From JBOGWA01 sp050693155 (GTDB lineage: Bacteria; Actinomycetota; UBA4738; CALAEC01), in the NCBI GenBank assembly GCA_050693155.1, contig JBOGWA010000010.1, positions 1 through 35,274 of the forward strand: 35,274 nt of DNA. Direction: 5' to 3'. Position numbers and translations under genes: made by a program. Below the pieces are notes generated by a model. It searched no databases, was not told where the DNA came from, and saw only the letters and a program-made list of their open reading frames with translations. Below are positions 14,540-23,093 of the stretch, in pieces (positions within the stretch are counted from its first letter, which is position 1; the number at the start of each line of letters is the position of its first letter).

Positions 14540-16195
14540 ATGGGGGCAATCCTCGATGCTGCGACGCTTCGGGACGCGATGTCCCGGTTCGCAGAAGCCC
14601 TTCGGGCCCACCGGGAAGAGATCGATTCGCTGAACGTCTTCCCCGTGCCCGACGGAGACACGGGGACGAACATGCTCCTCACGCAGCAGGCGGTCGAGGA
14701 AGCTCTGCGCGAGTTGGAGGGGGTCGATCTCGCAGCGACCGGTGAGGCGATCGGTCGAGCGGCGCTCATGGCCGCTCGAGGGAACTCTGGTGTGATCCTG
14801 TCGCAGGTGCTACGAGGGTTCTGCGCACGGCTTCATGAGGGGGGCGCCGGCGGGGCGGAGGACGTTGCGGCATCCCTAGCCTTCGCGTCGGAGGAGGCCG
14901 ACAAGGCGGTCGCCCGGCCGGTCTCCGGGACGATGCTCTCGGTGCTTCGCGATGCCGCCGATGCGGCTCGCCGGATCGCCGTCAGCGTCGATGGAGCCCC
15001 CGCTGTCGCCGAAGCTGCCCTCGAGGCTGCAACCGAGTCGCTACAACGGACACCGGAGCAGCTTCCGGCGCTCAAGGACGCGGGGGTCGTTGATGCAGGC
15101 GGGAAGGGCCTCGTCCTCTTTCTCGACGCGCTCGCTGCGTCTCTGTCGCAACGACCGCTGTCCATCGAGGTGGGTCCGCCCGGGCCCGTGGGCCATGAAC
15201 GGGGCGATGCGGCGGCGTTGCAATCCGTCGACTACGAGTTCGAGGTCCAGTACCTGCTCGAGTCCTCCGAAGCCGAGATCAACGGTCTTCGCAATCGACT
15301 CGACGAGCTCGGGGGATCGCTCGTTGTGGTCGGCGGCGGCGGTCTCTACAACATCCACGTTCACACGAACGATCCGGACGCCGCCGTCGAGGCAGGCGCC
15401 GAGATCGGAACGACCGAGGGCGTCTCGGTCGTTTCGCTCGCGGATCAGGTTGCGGCCACGTGTCCCGCAGGTGAGGCGCGGGGCGTCCAGGCGGGGGTCG
15501 TGTCCCCCGAACCATCCGAAGCAGCCACCGAGCGCCGTCCGGTCGGGATCCTGGCCATCGTCCCCGGGGAGGGGAACGCCGAGCTCTTTCGCTCACTCGG
15601 AGCCGCTGTCCTTCCCGGTGGGCCCGGGAACAATCCTTCGGTTGCTGAGCTCGTGGCCGCGATCGAAGCAGTTCCGGCCGACGACATCATCGTGCTGCCG
15701 AACCACAAGAACGTTCTGCCGGCAGCGAAACAGGCGGCGGGCCTGACAGGTGGCGGGCAGCGAGCTCATGTGCTTCCCACGCGCTCGGTCCATGAGGGCA
15801 TCGCGGCGGCCACCGCGTTCAATCCGGTCGCAGATGTCTCGGAGAATCTTCGTCGCGCCGAGGAGACGGCCCGTCGTGTCGTCGCCGCCGAGGTGGCGAC
15901 GGCCGTGCGTGACGCCGACACACCCGCAGGGCCCGTTCGAGCAGGACAGGTGCTCGGGCTCTCCGATGGGCTCGTCCTGTTTGTAGGGGACGATGCGCGG
16001 GAACTGGCGGTCGAATTGGTGAGGACGCTCGTCGAAGCCGATCACGAGGTGCTCACGTTGTTGTCAGGCGCCGACGTCACCGAGGAGGAAGCGTCGACCT
16101 GCGCACGGGTACTTCGACAGGCATTTCCGACCCTCGAGGTCGAGGTGCATCACGGGGGCCAGGTCGGATATCCCTACCTGATCGGGCTCGAGTGA
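14540..16195 (+). CDS. DAK2-domain fatty-acid kinase-like protein (FakA/YloV family)
   Basis: 551 residues, normal for the family. The N-terminal DAK2 kinase domain (about 8-195) has NVFPVPDGDTGTNM, whose Asp residues bind Mg-ATP, and ARGNSGVILSQVLRG. A middle domain with NIHVHTNDP and a C-terminal domain ending HHGGQVGYPYLIGLE follow. In Firmicutes FakA phosphorylates fatty acids held by FakB (DegV family). No FakB gene is in the window, and the actinomycete role is less certain. Its place directly before recG is conserved. The stop overlaps the recG start as GTGA. The ATG has no strong ribosome site (CAAAG only). Confidence 0.88.
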   Translation: MGAILDAATLRDAMSRFAEALRAHREEIDSLNVFPVPDGDTGTNMLLTQQAVEEALRELEGVDLAATGEAIGRAALMAARGNSGVILSQVLRGFCARLHEGGAGGAEDVAASLAFASEEADKAVARPVSGTMLSVLRDAADAARRIAVSVDGAPAVAEAALEAATESLQRTPEQLPALKDAGVVDAGGKGLVLFLDALAASLSQRPLSIEVGPPGPVGHERGDAAALQSVDYEFEVQYLLESSEAEINGLRNRLDELGGSLVVVGGGGLYNIHVHTNDPDAAVEAGAEIGTTEGVSVVSLADQVAATCPAGEARGVQAGVVSPEPSEAATERRPVGILAIVPGEGNAELFRSLGAAVLPGGPGNNPSVAELVAAIEAVPADDIIVLPNHKNVLPAAKQAAGLTGGGQRAHVLPTRSVHEGIAAATAFNPVADVSENLRRAEETARRVVAAEVATAVRDADTPAGPVRAGQVLGLSDGLVLFVGDDARELAVELVRTLVEADHEVLTLLSGADVTEEEASTCARVLRQAFPTLEVEVHHGGQVGYPYLIGLE

Positions 16196-18339
16196 CGCCT
16201 CTCGAGCTTTCCGACTCGCCCCTGGCGCTCGGCGGGTGGGCTCGTCGGTACGGCCCCGGTCTGGAGCGACTCGGCCTGCACACGATCACGGATCTGCTTC
16301 ATCACTTCCCGCGCCGCTACATCGATCGGTCGGCCGTCGTGGAGGTCCGCGACCTGCGAGACGGGAACGAGGCGACTTTTATCGGGACCGTGAAGAAGGT
16401 CCGAACGCAGATCGTCCGGCGGCGCATGCCGATCGTCACCGTCACCGTATTCGACGGCACCGGCTACGTGGACCTCTCCTGGTTCAACCAGCGCTGGCCC
16501 GCACGTGCGTATCGCGAGGAGCAGGAGGTCGCGGTCTCGGGGAAGGTCGGCACGTTCCGTAGGCGACTGCAGATCCAGAATCCGGCCGTCGAGGTCCTCC
16601 GGGGGGGATCGGCCGACCACGTCCATACCGGCAGGATCGTGCCCGTTCACCCTGCCGCGGAAGGCATCAGCACCGGCGTGATCCGCCGGCTGGTCTACGA
16701 GACGCTCCAGCGCGTCGGGCGGATTCCCGATTCGCTTCCGGACGCGATCCGCGTCGATCAATCGGTGATCGGTCTCGACGAGGCGCTTCGCCTGATCCAC
16801 TTTCCGGAGGACCCGGACGACGAGGAAAGAGCGCGCGAGCGGCTGAAGTTCGACGAGCTCTTCTTCTTGGAGCTGGGCGTGGCGTTTCGGAAATGGCGAG
16901 TGGAAACCGGGGTCGAAGGAGTCGCGCACGAGCCTGCGAGCGATCTCACCGAACGCCTACTCGAGGCGTTGCCGTTCGAGCTCACCGGGGCGCAACGGCG
17001 AGCCATCGAGGAGATTGCGAAGGACATGGCCTCCCCGACGCCCATGAACCGGCTGCTCCAGGGCGACGTCGGATCCGGCAAGACGGTCGTCGCACTCGCG
17101 GCTGCGGTGGGCGCGATCGCCTCGGGACACCAGGCCGCGATCATGGCGCCGACCGAGGTCCTCGCGGGCCAGCACTTCGACACGATCACGGACCTTCTCG
17201 CACCGGTCGGCGGGCGACCTGTGTCAGTCCGAGGCGCGGAAGACCCCACCCTGTTCGACGAGAGCTCGGACTCGCGCGGTCCCGTCGTTGCGCTGCTGAC
17301 CGCATCCATCACCGGGGGGAAGCGCGACGCGATTCTCGACGGGGTCGCCTCCGGAGGAGTGGACCTCCTCGTGGGAACCCACGCCCTGGTGCAGGAGCAC
17401 GTGCGATTCCACGATCTCTCGTTCGCCGTCGTGGACGAACAGCAACGGTTCGGGCTCCACCAGCGTATCGCCTTGAAGGAGAAGGGGAGCCGGCCCGACG
17501 TCCTCATCATGACGGCGACGCCCATTCCGAGAACGCTCGCGTTGACCTACTACGGCGACCTCGATGTGTCGACGCTCGACGAGATGCCGGCGGGTCGGCC
17601 GTCGGTGACGACGCGCGTTGCGAGGACCCCGGCGCAGCGTGACGCCGCCTACGAATTGATCCGAACGGAAGCAAACGCGGGGCGGCAGGCCTTCGTCGTC
17701 TGCGCGGCGATCGACGAGCAGAACCGCCTGGAAGTGAAGGCCGCCGAAAAGGAAGCTCGGCGACTCGCGACCGAGATCTTCCCGGAATTGAAGGTCGCTC
17801 TGCTCCACGGCCGGCTCGCCGCCTCGGACAAGGGACGCCAGATGGAGGCGTTCCGCCGCGGCGACGCCGACGTCCTCATCTCGACCACGGTCATCGAGGT
17901 CGGTATCGATCTTCCCAACGCGACCGTGATGCTCGTCGAGAATGCGGAACGATTCGGACTGTCGCAGCTCCATCAGCTCCGCGGGCGAATCGGCAGGGGA
18001 GCGCACGAGTCCTGGTGCATACTTTTCGACGAGTCCTCGGAAGAGAACGAGGACGCGAAGGCGCGGCTCGCGGCGATGACACGAACGAGGAACGGGTTCG
18101 AGCTCGCCGACGAGGATCTCCGTCTCCGCGGCGAGGGAACGTTGTTCGACGTCCAGCAGTCGGGGATGCCAGATCTCCGACTCGCGCGACTCTCGGAGGA
18201 CCTCGACCTCGTCAAGCGCGCACGGGCAAAGGCGTTCGCCCTCATCGAAGAGGATCCAGGGCTCGAGCAACACGTCGAGCTCCGCCACGAGCTCGAGCGC
18301 CGGTTTGCGGATTCGATCGACTGGCTCTTCCATTCATGA
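16192..18339 (+). CDS. recG: ATP-dependent DNA helicase RecG
   Basis: 715 residues. Monomeric superfamily 2 translocase that remodels stalled forks and branched DNA. The N-terminal wedge domain with its OB fold (about 50-160) contains YVDLSWFNQRW. Motif I is GDVGSGKTVVA (from residue 291), motif II DEQQRFG (415-421), motif III TATPIPRTLAL, motif VI QLRGRIGRG. Motif II has Gln418 where RecG usually has His (DEQH). GTG 16192 overlaps the upstream stop by 4 nt. It is followed by a 48 bp gap. Confidence 0.96.
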   Translation: MTPLELSDSPLALGGWARRYGPGLERLGLHTITDLLHHFPRRYIDRSAVVEVRDLRDGNEATFIGTVKKVRTQIVRRRMPIVTVTVFDGTGYVDLSWFNQRWPARAYREEQEVAVSGKVGTFRRRLQIQNPAVEVLRGGSADHVHTGRIVPVHPAAEGISTGVIRRLVYETLQRVGRIPDSLPDAIRVDQSVIGLDEALRLIHFPEDPDDEERARERLKFDELFFLELGVAFRKWRVETGVEGVAHEPASDLTERLLEALPFELTGAQRRAIEEIAKDMASPTPMNRLLQGDVGSGKTVVALAAAVGAIASGHQAAIMAPTEVLAGQHFDTITDLLAPVGGRPVSVRGAEDPTLFDESSDSRGPVVALLTASITGGKRDAILDGVASGGVDLLVGTHALVQEHVRFHDLSFAVVDEQQRFGLHQRIALKEKGSRPDVLIMTATPIPRTLALTYYGDLDVSTLDEMPAGRPSVTTRVARTPAQRDAAYELIRTEANAGRQAFVVCAAIDEQNRLEVKAAEKEARRLATEIFPELKVALLHGRLAASDKGRQMEAFRRGDADVLISTTVIEVGIDLPNATVMLVENAERFGLSQLHQLRGRIGRGAHESWCILFDESSEENEDAKARLAAMTRTRNGFELADEDLRLRGEGTLFDVQQSGMPDLRLARLSEDLDLVKRARAKAFALIEEDPGLEQHVELRHELERRFADSIDWLFHS

Positions 18340-18375
18340 GCGAGATCGGTCCGTGTGTCCATCTCATGCGCGGCG

Positions 18376-18381
18376 CACAAT
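18376..18381 (+). promoter_or_regulatory. Possible -10 element before the methyltransferase
   Basis: CACAAT, four of six bases to TATAAT, 6 nt before ATG 18388. The spacing matches the leaderless pattern seen elsewhere, but GAAGCA before the ATG could also act as a poor ribosome site. Confidence 0.3.
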
Positions 18382-18387
18382 GAAGCA

Positions 18388-19017
18388 ATGAAGACGCATC
18401 CGGTCTTCGCTCGCTTCTACGAATGGCTCTCCAAGGCGTGTGACCGTTCCGGAGCGTTGGAGCATCGAAAGGAGGTCGCCGGCGACGCACGTGGGCGCGT
18501 TCTCGAGATCGGGTCGGGGAACGGCCTGAACTTCACCCACTACGGCAAAGCCGATTTCGTAGTCGCCGTGGAGCCCGAGCCGAACATGCTCCGCCGCGCG
18601 GCCGTAAGGACCGGAGGCGCGCCGACCACCGTCCGGCTCATTCGGGGCGTGGCCGAGGCGCTCCCGTTTCCGGATGGGGTGTTCGATACGGTCGTCTCGT
18701 CCCTCGTCCTCTGCACCGTCATTGATCCCGCACGAGCTGCCGCCGAGATCCGGCGAGTCCTTGGGCCGAGTGGCGAGCTCCGGTTCGTCGAGCACGTGCG
18801 TTCGGAGCAGCCGCGAGCCGCGCGGTGGCAGGATCTTGCGAACCGTCTCTGGGGACCGTTCAGCGGGGGCTGCAACGTCAACCGCGACACCCTCGCCACC
18901 CTGCGAGCCGGGGGGTTCGACGTCGAAGCTCGCTCGTTCCCCTTCGGCCCGCCCTCGCCGGCGCGACCTCACGTACTCGGGGTCGCGAGGCCGCGGAGAG
19001 CCGCCGACCGCGAATGA
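18388..19017 (+). CDS. Class I SAM-dependent methyltransferase
   Basis: 209 residues, Rossmann-fold methyltransferase. Motif I is VLEIGSGNGLNF (about 39-50), the acidic end of strand 2 is in AVEPEPNM, and the motif II/III region is ALPFPDGVFDTVVSS. The overall pattern resembles UbiE/METTL7-like small-molecule or lipid methyltransferases, and the acceptor cannot be named. The stop overlaps the rsmD start as ATGA. It sits between recG and rsmD, where actinomycetes carry varied genes. Confidence 0.88.
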   Translation: MKTHPVFARFYEWLSKACDRSGALEHRKEVAGDARGRVLEIGSGNGLNFTHYGKADFVVAVEPEPNMLRRAAVRTGGAPTTVRLIRGVAEALPFPDGVFDTVVSSLVLCTVIDPARAAAEIRRVLGPSGELRFVEHVRSEQPRAARWQDLANRLWGPFSGGCNVNRDTLATLRAGGFDVEARSFPFGPPSPARPHVLGVARPRRAADRE

Positions 19018-19556
19018 GGGTCATCGCGGGAGAGGCGAGGGGCACGCGCCTCGTTCGCCCCCCCGGGGGGACACGCCCGCTGTCCGATCGCGCGCGCGAG
19101 GGACTTTTCTCGAGTCTGGGAGGGCGAGTGGACGGGGCCGCCTGCCTCGACCTGTTTGCCGGAACCGGATCGATCGGGATCGAGGCTCTATCCCGCGGGG
19201 CCTCGTCGTGCCGGTTCGTGGAACGGAACCCGGTCGCGATCCGGGCCCTGCGAAGGAACCTGGGGCACACGCGGCTCGAGGCGCGATCCCGGATCACACG
19301 AGGCGACGTGGAACGATTCCTGGGCCGAACGAACGAGCGCTACGACCTGGCCTTCCTCGACCCGCCCTACGCGCTCGCGCGTGTGAGGCTTCGCGCCATT
19401 CTCGAGTCCCTTGGGAGCCCACTCGGGTTGGGGGGAGCGTTTGCGCTGCACCTTCCTCGGCGGACTTCCACGGATGTGATTCCGCTAGACTTCGAGATTC
19501 GACGGCGCTTGACGTACGGAGACACGCTTATCCTCATCTGCGGGAGCCGCTCGTGA
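19014..19556 (+). CDS. rsmD: 16S rRNA (guanine-966-N2)-methyltransferase RsmD
   Basis: 180 residues. It methylates G966 of 16S rRNA during 30S assembly. The N-terminus MRVIAGEARGTRL and RPLSDRAREGLFSSL match the family. The SAM-binding motif is DLFAGTGSIGIEALSRGA, and the catalytic motif DPPY is in LAFLDPPYAL. ATG 19014 overlaps the methyltransferase stop by 4 nt and its own stop overlaps coaD (GTGA). The rsmD-coaD pairing is widely conserved. Confidence 0.95.
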   Translation: MRVIAGEARGTRLVRPPGGTRPLSDRAREGLFSSLGGRVDGAACLDLFAGTGSIGIEALSRGASSCRFVERNPVAIRALRRNLGHTRLEARSRITRGDVERFLGRTNERYDLAFLDPPYALARVRLRAILESLGSPLGLGGAFALHLPRRTSTDVIPLDFEIRRRLTYGDTLILICGSRS

Positions 19557-20029
19557 CCCCAACCGCCTTGTGTCCGGGAACGTTCGATCCGGTCACAAAC
19601 GGCCATCTGGACATCATCGAGCGGGCCTCTCGGCTGTTCGAGGAGCTCGTCGTCGCCGTCGTCGAGAACCCATCGAAGGATCCGCTGTTCACCGTCGAGG
19701 AGCGCGCGACGATGCTGAAGGAGGCCGTCACGGACTTGGGAAACGTCGAGGTGGATTCGTTCACCGGACTCCTCGTCGAGTACGCGACGCGCCGCGGGAT
19801 CCCGATCGTCGTGAAGGGCCTGCGAGCGGTGAGCGACTACGACTCTGAGGTACAGATGGCGCAGATGAACTACCGACTCTCGGGACTCGAGACCTGCCTG
19901 ATGGCGACAAACCCGAACTGGTCCTACCTCTCGTCGTCGCTGTTGAAAGAGGTCGTCCGTTACGGGGGCGACGTGTCCGGACTGGTCCCGGATCACGTGC
20001 TGGCACGGCTCAAGGAGAGGTTCTCGTAA
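19553..20029 (+). CDS. coaD: Phosphopantetheine adenylyltransferase
   Basis: 158 residues. It transfers AMP from ATP to 4'-phosphopantetheine, the penultimate step of coenzyme A synthesis. The nucleotidyltransferase motif TNGH is in CPGTFDPVTNGHLDI, and the C-terminal signature NWSYLSSSLLKEV is intact. KGLRAVSDYDSE is the phosphopantetheine loop. GTG 19553 overlaps the rsmD stop. The stop TAA overlaps the next ATG by one base (TAATG). Confidence 0.96.
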   Translation: MTPTALCPGTFDPVTNGHLDIIERASRLFEELVVAVVENPSKDPLFTVEERATMLKEAVTDLGNVEVDSFTGLLVEYATRRGIPIVVKGLRAVSDYDSEVQMAQMNYRLSGLETCLMATNPNWSYLSSSLLKEVVRYGGDVSGLVPDHVLARLKERFS

Positions 20030-20541
20030 TGGATATCGCATCGCGGATCCGCCAGCTGGAAGAGCTCATTGCCGAGGCGAAGTCGGTTCCACTGTCCTCC
20101 TCGGTCATGGTCAATCGCGAGGAGCTGGTGGGGCTCATCGAGGAGATTCGCCAGGCGCTTCCGGAAGAGATCAAGCAGGCGCGTTGGGTTGTCCGTGACC
20201 GTGAGGAGCTGCTCGCGAAGGCGAGGCGCGACGCCGAAGCCGTCCTCGAGCGGGCGCGAACGGAACAGGCCCGGTTGATCTCCCATCAGGAGGTCGTGCG
20301 CCGGGCGACGGAGGAAGCCGACCGGCTCTTCCGCGAGGCCCAGGAACAGGCGAAGCAGATCAAAGGCGAGGCCGACGACTACGTCGACGCGAAGCTCGCG
20401 TCGTTCGAAGTCGTGTTGCTTCGCGCGCGGGATGAGCTGTCGAAGACAATCCAGGAGATCGAGCGGGGTCGCGACCGGTTGCGGGCGGGCTCGCTCGTCG
20501 AAGAAGCGCTGGCTCCCGAAGAGGAATCGCTCGAACGATGA
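20029..20541 (+). CDS. SepIVA-like coiled-coil cell division protein
   Basis: 170 residues, almost wholly alpha-helical and rich in Glu, Arg and Ala. A conserved head (MDIASRIRQLEELIAEAKSVPLSS, in part) is followed by long coiled coil from about 60 to 150 (heptads in AKARRDAEAVLERARTEQAR). Position between coaD and the yceD-type gene, size and composition match mycobacterial SepIVA (Rv2927c), a DivIVA-related septation factor. Some databases label such proteins F0F1 ATP synthase B-like, which I think is a composition artefact. AAGGAGAGG lies 9 nt before the ATG. The stop overlaps the next start as ATGA. Confidence 0.8.
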   Translation: MDIASRIRQLEELIAEAKSVPLSSSVMVNREELVGLIEEIRQALPEEIKQARWVVRDREELLAKARRDAEAVLERARTEQARLISHQEVVRRATEEADRLFREAQEQAKQIKGEADDYVDAKLASFEVVLLRARDELSKTIQEIERGRDRLRAGSLVEEALAPEEESLER

Positions 20542-21050
20542 GCTGGGTGCTGGACGTCCGAGACCTCTCCGAGCCGGGAGGCGCCAGGGAGCTTCGCAGG
20601 CGGGCGCCCGTGGAGGGGCTGTCCACGGAACTCGCCAGCGTGTCGACCTCATTGCCGGTGAGCGCGGAGCTTCTCCTCGAGAGCCTCGTGGGCGGGATCC
20701 TCGCGTCGGGAGCGATCACCGGGTCGATGAGCTGCCGCTGCGCGAGGTGCGTGAAGGAATTCACAAAGCCGTTTCGGGTCGAGGTGTCCGAGCTCTTTGT
20801 ATCCGCGTCGTCGGCGGCCACGCGCGACGGCGACGAGTATCCGATCGCGGAGGGGTCGATCGATCTCGAACCGATGATTCGAGACGCAGTCGTGCTCTCG
20901 ATGCCGTTCTCGCCCCTCTGCAAGCCGGAATGCCTCGGCATCTGCGAGCGGTGCGGAGGCGATCGAAACCTCGGAGCGTGTTCGTGCCCGCCGCTCACCG
21001 ATCCGAGGTGGGCGGTTCTCGAGACCCTCGACCTGGTCGACCAGGACTAG
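20538..21050 (+). CDS. YceD/DUF177-family protein
   Basis: 170 residues. The DUF177 family is linked to 23S rRNA or L32 production and normally lies directly before rpmF, as here. Cys-rich segments CRCARC and CKPECLGICERCG, plus CSCP, suggest a bound zinc. LPVSAELLLESLVGGI and ITGSMSCRCARCV are the conserved beta strands. The start overlaps the SepIVA-like stop by 4 nt. The biochemical activity of the family is not established. Confidence 0.9.
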   Translation: MSWVLDVRDLSEPGGARELRRRAPVEGLSTELASVSTSLPVSAELLLESLVGGILASGAITGSMSCRCARCVKEFTKPFRVEVSELFVSASSAATRDGDEYPIAEGSIDLEPMIRDAVVLSMPFSPLCKPECLGICERCGGDRNLGACSCPPLTDPRWAVLETLDLVDQD

Positions 21051-21064
21051 CGAAAGGAACCAAC

Positions 21065-21241
21065 GTGGCCCTCCCAAAGCAAAGGAAGACGAAATCGAAG
21101 AGAGATCAACGGCGCGCGCACTGGAAGGGCGAGGCGCCGGCGTACAACCGCTGCCCGCAGTGCCAGAAGCCGACGCTCCCGCACCACGTCTGCCCCAATT
21201 GCGGTACGTACTCGGGGCGCCAGGCGATCGAGGTGGAGTAA
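21065..21241 (+). CDS. rpmF: Large ribosomal subunit protein L32 (zinc-binding form)
   Basis: 58 residues, normal L32 length. The basic N-terminus ALPKQRKTKSKRDQRRAHW is followed by a zinc ribbon of CPQC and CPNC. GTG 21065 has AAAGGA 6 nt upstream. It lies 14 nt after the DUF177 gene and 5 nt before rnc, the standard actinomycete order. Confidence 0.96.
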   Translation: MALPKQRKTKSKRDQRRAHWKGEAPAYNRCPQCQKPTLPHHVCPNCGTYSGRQAIEVE

Positions 21242-21246
21242 CGGGA

Positions 21247-21957
21247 GTGGGGAAGCGGGCGAGGGGGAAGCTGGAAGCGGCCCTCGGGGTCCGCTTCCGT
21301 GACGCGGACCTACTGGAGAAGGCGCTCACCCATCGCTCGTATGCCTTCGAGCGCGAGAGCGATGAGACGAACGAGCGGCTCGAGTTCCTCGGCGATGCCG
21401 TGCTCGGTCTCGTCATCGCCGATCTCGCGTACCGCCGGTTTCCCGATCTTTCGGAAGGTGGGCTCGCGAAGCTGCGGGCCGCGACGGTCAACATGTCCAC
21501 CCTTGCCGAGGTCGCGCGCGGCGTCGGTCTCGGGCAGGCGGTTCTCCTCGGCAAGGGCGAAGAGCAATCGGGTGGGCGAGACAAGGACAGCATCCTGGCC
21601 GACGGGATGGAGGCGGTACTCGGCGCCGTCTTCCTCGACCGTGGCATGCGCGCAGCTCGACGGGTGATCGAGCGGTTGTTCTGGCCGCGCGTTCAGACCT
21701 ATCAGCGGGGTGGTGGCGAGCGCGACTACAAGACCGCCCTCCAGGAGCTCGCCGCCACGGACGGGGGCATCGTGCCTCAGTACCGGGTCAGTGAGTTCGG
21801 TCCCGACCACGAGAAGCAGTTCACGGCGATCGTGACGGTGGCGGGGGAGCGACTCGGTTCGGGCCGCGGACGCTCGAAGAAGGACGCGGAGCAACAGGCC
21901 GCGCGCCACGCGTATCGGAAGATGGCCGGCGCTCGCGGCGGCCGGCGAAAGCGGTAG
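21247..21957 (+). CDS. rnc: Ribonuclease III
   Basis: 236 residues. It cleaves double-stranded RNA, including rRNA precursors. The endonuclease domain (1-155) has the signature ERLEFLGDAVLG with Glu46 and Asp50, and DGMEAVLGAVF with Asp119 and Glu122, the Mg ligands. The C-terminal double-stranded RNA-binding domain (about 165-232) ends SKKDAEQQAARHAYRKM. GTG 21247 is the first plausible start after rpmF, with GGAG 8 nt upstream. The stop TAG shares its last base with the mutM start GTG. Confidence 0.95.
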   Translation: MGKRARGKLEAALGVRFRDADLLEKALTHRSYAFERESDETNERLEFLGDAVLGLVIADLAYRRFPDLSEGGLAKLRAATVNMSTLAEVARGVGLGQAVLLGKGEEQSGGRDKDSILADGMEAVLGAVFLDRGMRAARRVIERLFWPRVQTYQRGGGERDYKTALQELAATDGGIVPQYRVSEFGPDHEKQFTAIVTVAGERLGSGRGRSKKDAEQQAARHAYRKMAGARGGRRKR

Positions 21958-22799
21958 TGGAGCTTCCCGAAGTCGAGGTCGTCCGGCGCGAGCTGGAGAA
22001 GGATGTCGTGGGTCGCCGCATCAGCTCGGTGGACGTTCGCCGGTCGGCGAATGCCCGGCGCATAATCCGCCGGCACGACGCGCCGAAGGAGCTCCGGGAT
22101 CGCCTGCTGGATCGCAAGATCACCGGGGTCGATCGGATCGGGAAGTACCTTCTGCTTCGCCTGGACGACGGCGGGGTAATCGTCGCGCACTTCGGCATGA
22201 GCGGGCGGTTCCTGCTCGCTCAGAAGAAACAGCACCTGGATCCGCACACCCACGTCACGATCGGCTTCAAGGAGGGCCGTGAGCTCCGCTTCATCGACCC
22301 TCGATCCTTTGGCGAGCTCTTCTCAACGACGGTCGACGAGCTTGGCAAGGTCCGCGAGCTCCAGCACCTGGCGCTCGATCCTCTCGAGCAGGCGTTCACC
22401 TGGCAGCAGTTCTCTCAGCTCCTCGCCGAGCGAAAGGCGCAACTCAAGCCGCTCCTCATGGACCAGGAGTTCATCTCCGGACTCGGCAACATCTACTCCG
22501 ACGAGGTGCTGTTCGCGGCGGGACTTGCGCACGATCGTCGCTCCGATGAGCTCTCGTCGCAGGAGGTCAGGCGCCTCTATCGCGCGGTCGTGGAGGTTCT
22601 CCTGGACGCGATCCGAGCGCGCGGGACGACCCTTGACGATGAGGCCTACGTCGGGCTTACCGGGAAGCCCGGGGAGTTCCAGGAGGAGCTTCGGGTCTAC
22701 GGTCGCGCCGGCGAACCGTGTCGGCGCTGCCGGACGCCGATCGAAGTTGTGAAGCGTTCACGCCGAAGCGCCTATTTCTGCCCACAGTGCCAGAGCTGA
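21957..22799 (+). CDS. mutM: Fpg/MutM-family DNA glycosylase lacking the N-terminal proline
   Basis: 280 residues of the formamidopyrimidine-DNA glycosylase family, which removes 8-oxoguanine and FapyG and cuts the abasic site. Lys63 (RIGKYLLL), GMSGRFLL, the helix-two-turn-helix QEFISGLGNIYSDEV and a C-terminal zinc finger (Cys255, 258, 275, 278) are all present. The N-terminus reads (GTG)-ELPEVEVV, whereas the family has M-P-E-LPEVE with Pro2 as the Schiff-base nucleophile. Here the start codon occupies the proline position. The upstream in-frame codons (…AKAV) hold no other start nearby. Either the Met alpha-amine substitutes, or activity is altered. The start overlaps the rnc stop by one base. 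Confidence 0.9.
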   Translation: MELPEVEVVRRELEKDVVGRRISSVDVRRSANARRIIRRHDAPKELRDRLLDRKITGVDRIGKYLLLRLDDGGVIVAHFGMSGRFLLAQKKQHLDPHTHVTIGFKEGRELRFIDPRSFGELFSTTVDELGKVRELQHLALDPLEQAFTWQQFSQLLAERKAQLKPLLMDQEFISGLGNIYSDEVLFAAGLAHDRRSDELSSQEVRRLYRAVVEVLLDAIRARGTTLDDEAYVGLTGKPGEFQEELRVYGRAGEPCRRCRTPIEVVKRSRRSAYFCPQCQS

Positions 22800-23065
22800 C
22801 CCACGCGCATGTCGTCGTGTCGGGGCGGGTCCAGGCGGTGTTCTTCCGTCATGAGACCAGGGAGCGGGCTCGGGCGCGGGGTCTTTCCGGATGGGTCAGG
22901 AACCTGCCGGATGGTCGGGTCGAGGCGGTGTTCGAGGGCCCGGGGGACGAGGTCGACGAGATGATCGCGTGGTGCCGAGAGGGGCCGCCCCTCGCGCAGG
23001 TCGAGGGCGTCGAGGTACGGCGCGAGGACGCCCAGGGGCTAAAGGACTTCGAGATCCGCTTCTGA
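22787..23065 (+). CDS. acyP: Acylphosphatase
   Basis: 92 residues, the usual size. It hydrolyses carboxyl phosphates such as acetyl phosphate. The catalytic Arg is in GRVQAVFFRHET and the Asn in GWVRNLPDGRVEAVF. The glycines of the usual VQGVGFR loop are replaced (VQAVFFR). GTG 22787 overlaps the mutM end by 13 nt and has no ribosome site, so it depends on coupling. GTG 22817 would cut into the first strand. In actinomycetes acyP commonly lies between mutM and smc. Confidence 0.9.
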   Translation: MPELTHAHVVVSGRVQAVFFRHETRERARARGLSGWVRNLPDGRVEAVFEGPGDEVDEMIAWCREGPPLAQVEGVEVRREDAQGLKDFEIRF

Positions 23066-23080
23066 GCGAAGTCGGACTGT

Positions 23081-23086
23081 TAGCAT
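23081..23086 (+). promoter_or_regulatory. -10 element ahead of the smc leader ORF
   Basis: TAGCAT, preceded by TGT, fits TANNNT and lies 7 nt before ATG 23094, so the transcript should start at or beside that codon. The -35 is weak (TTCTGA near 23060). Confidence 0.4.
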
Positions 23087-23093
23087 CCGGGCG

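Noticed and set aside
18674..19552. Long N-terminal extension of the coaD frame
   Set aside because: It runs through the methyltransferase and rsmD genes in another frame; CoaD starts at GTG 19553 with its standard N-terminus.
20029..20541. Annotation of the coiled-coil gene as ATP synthase F0 subunit b
   Set aside because: No membrane segment and no atp genes nearby; position next to the yceD-type gene and rpmF fits the SepIVA-like family.
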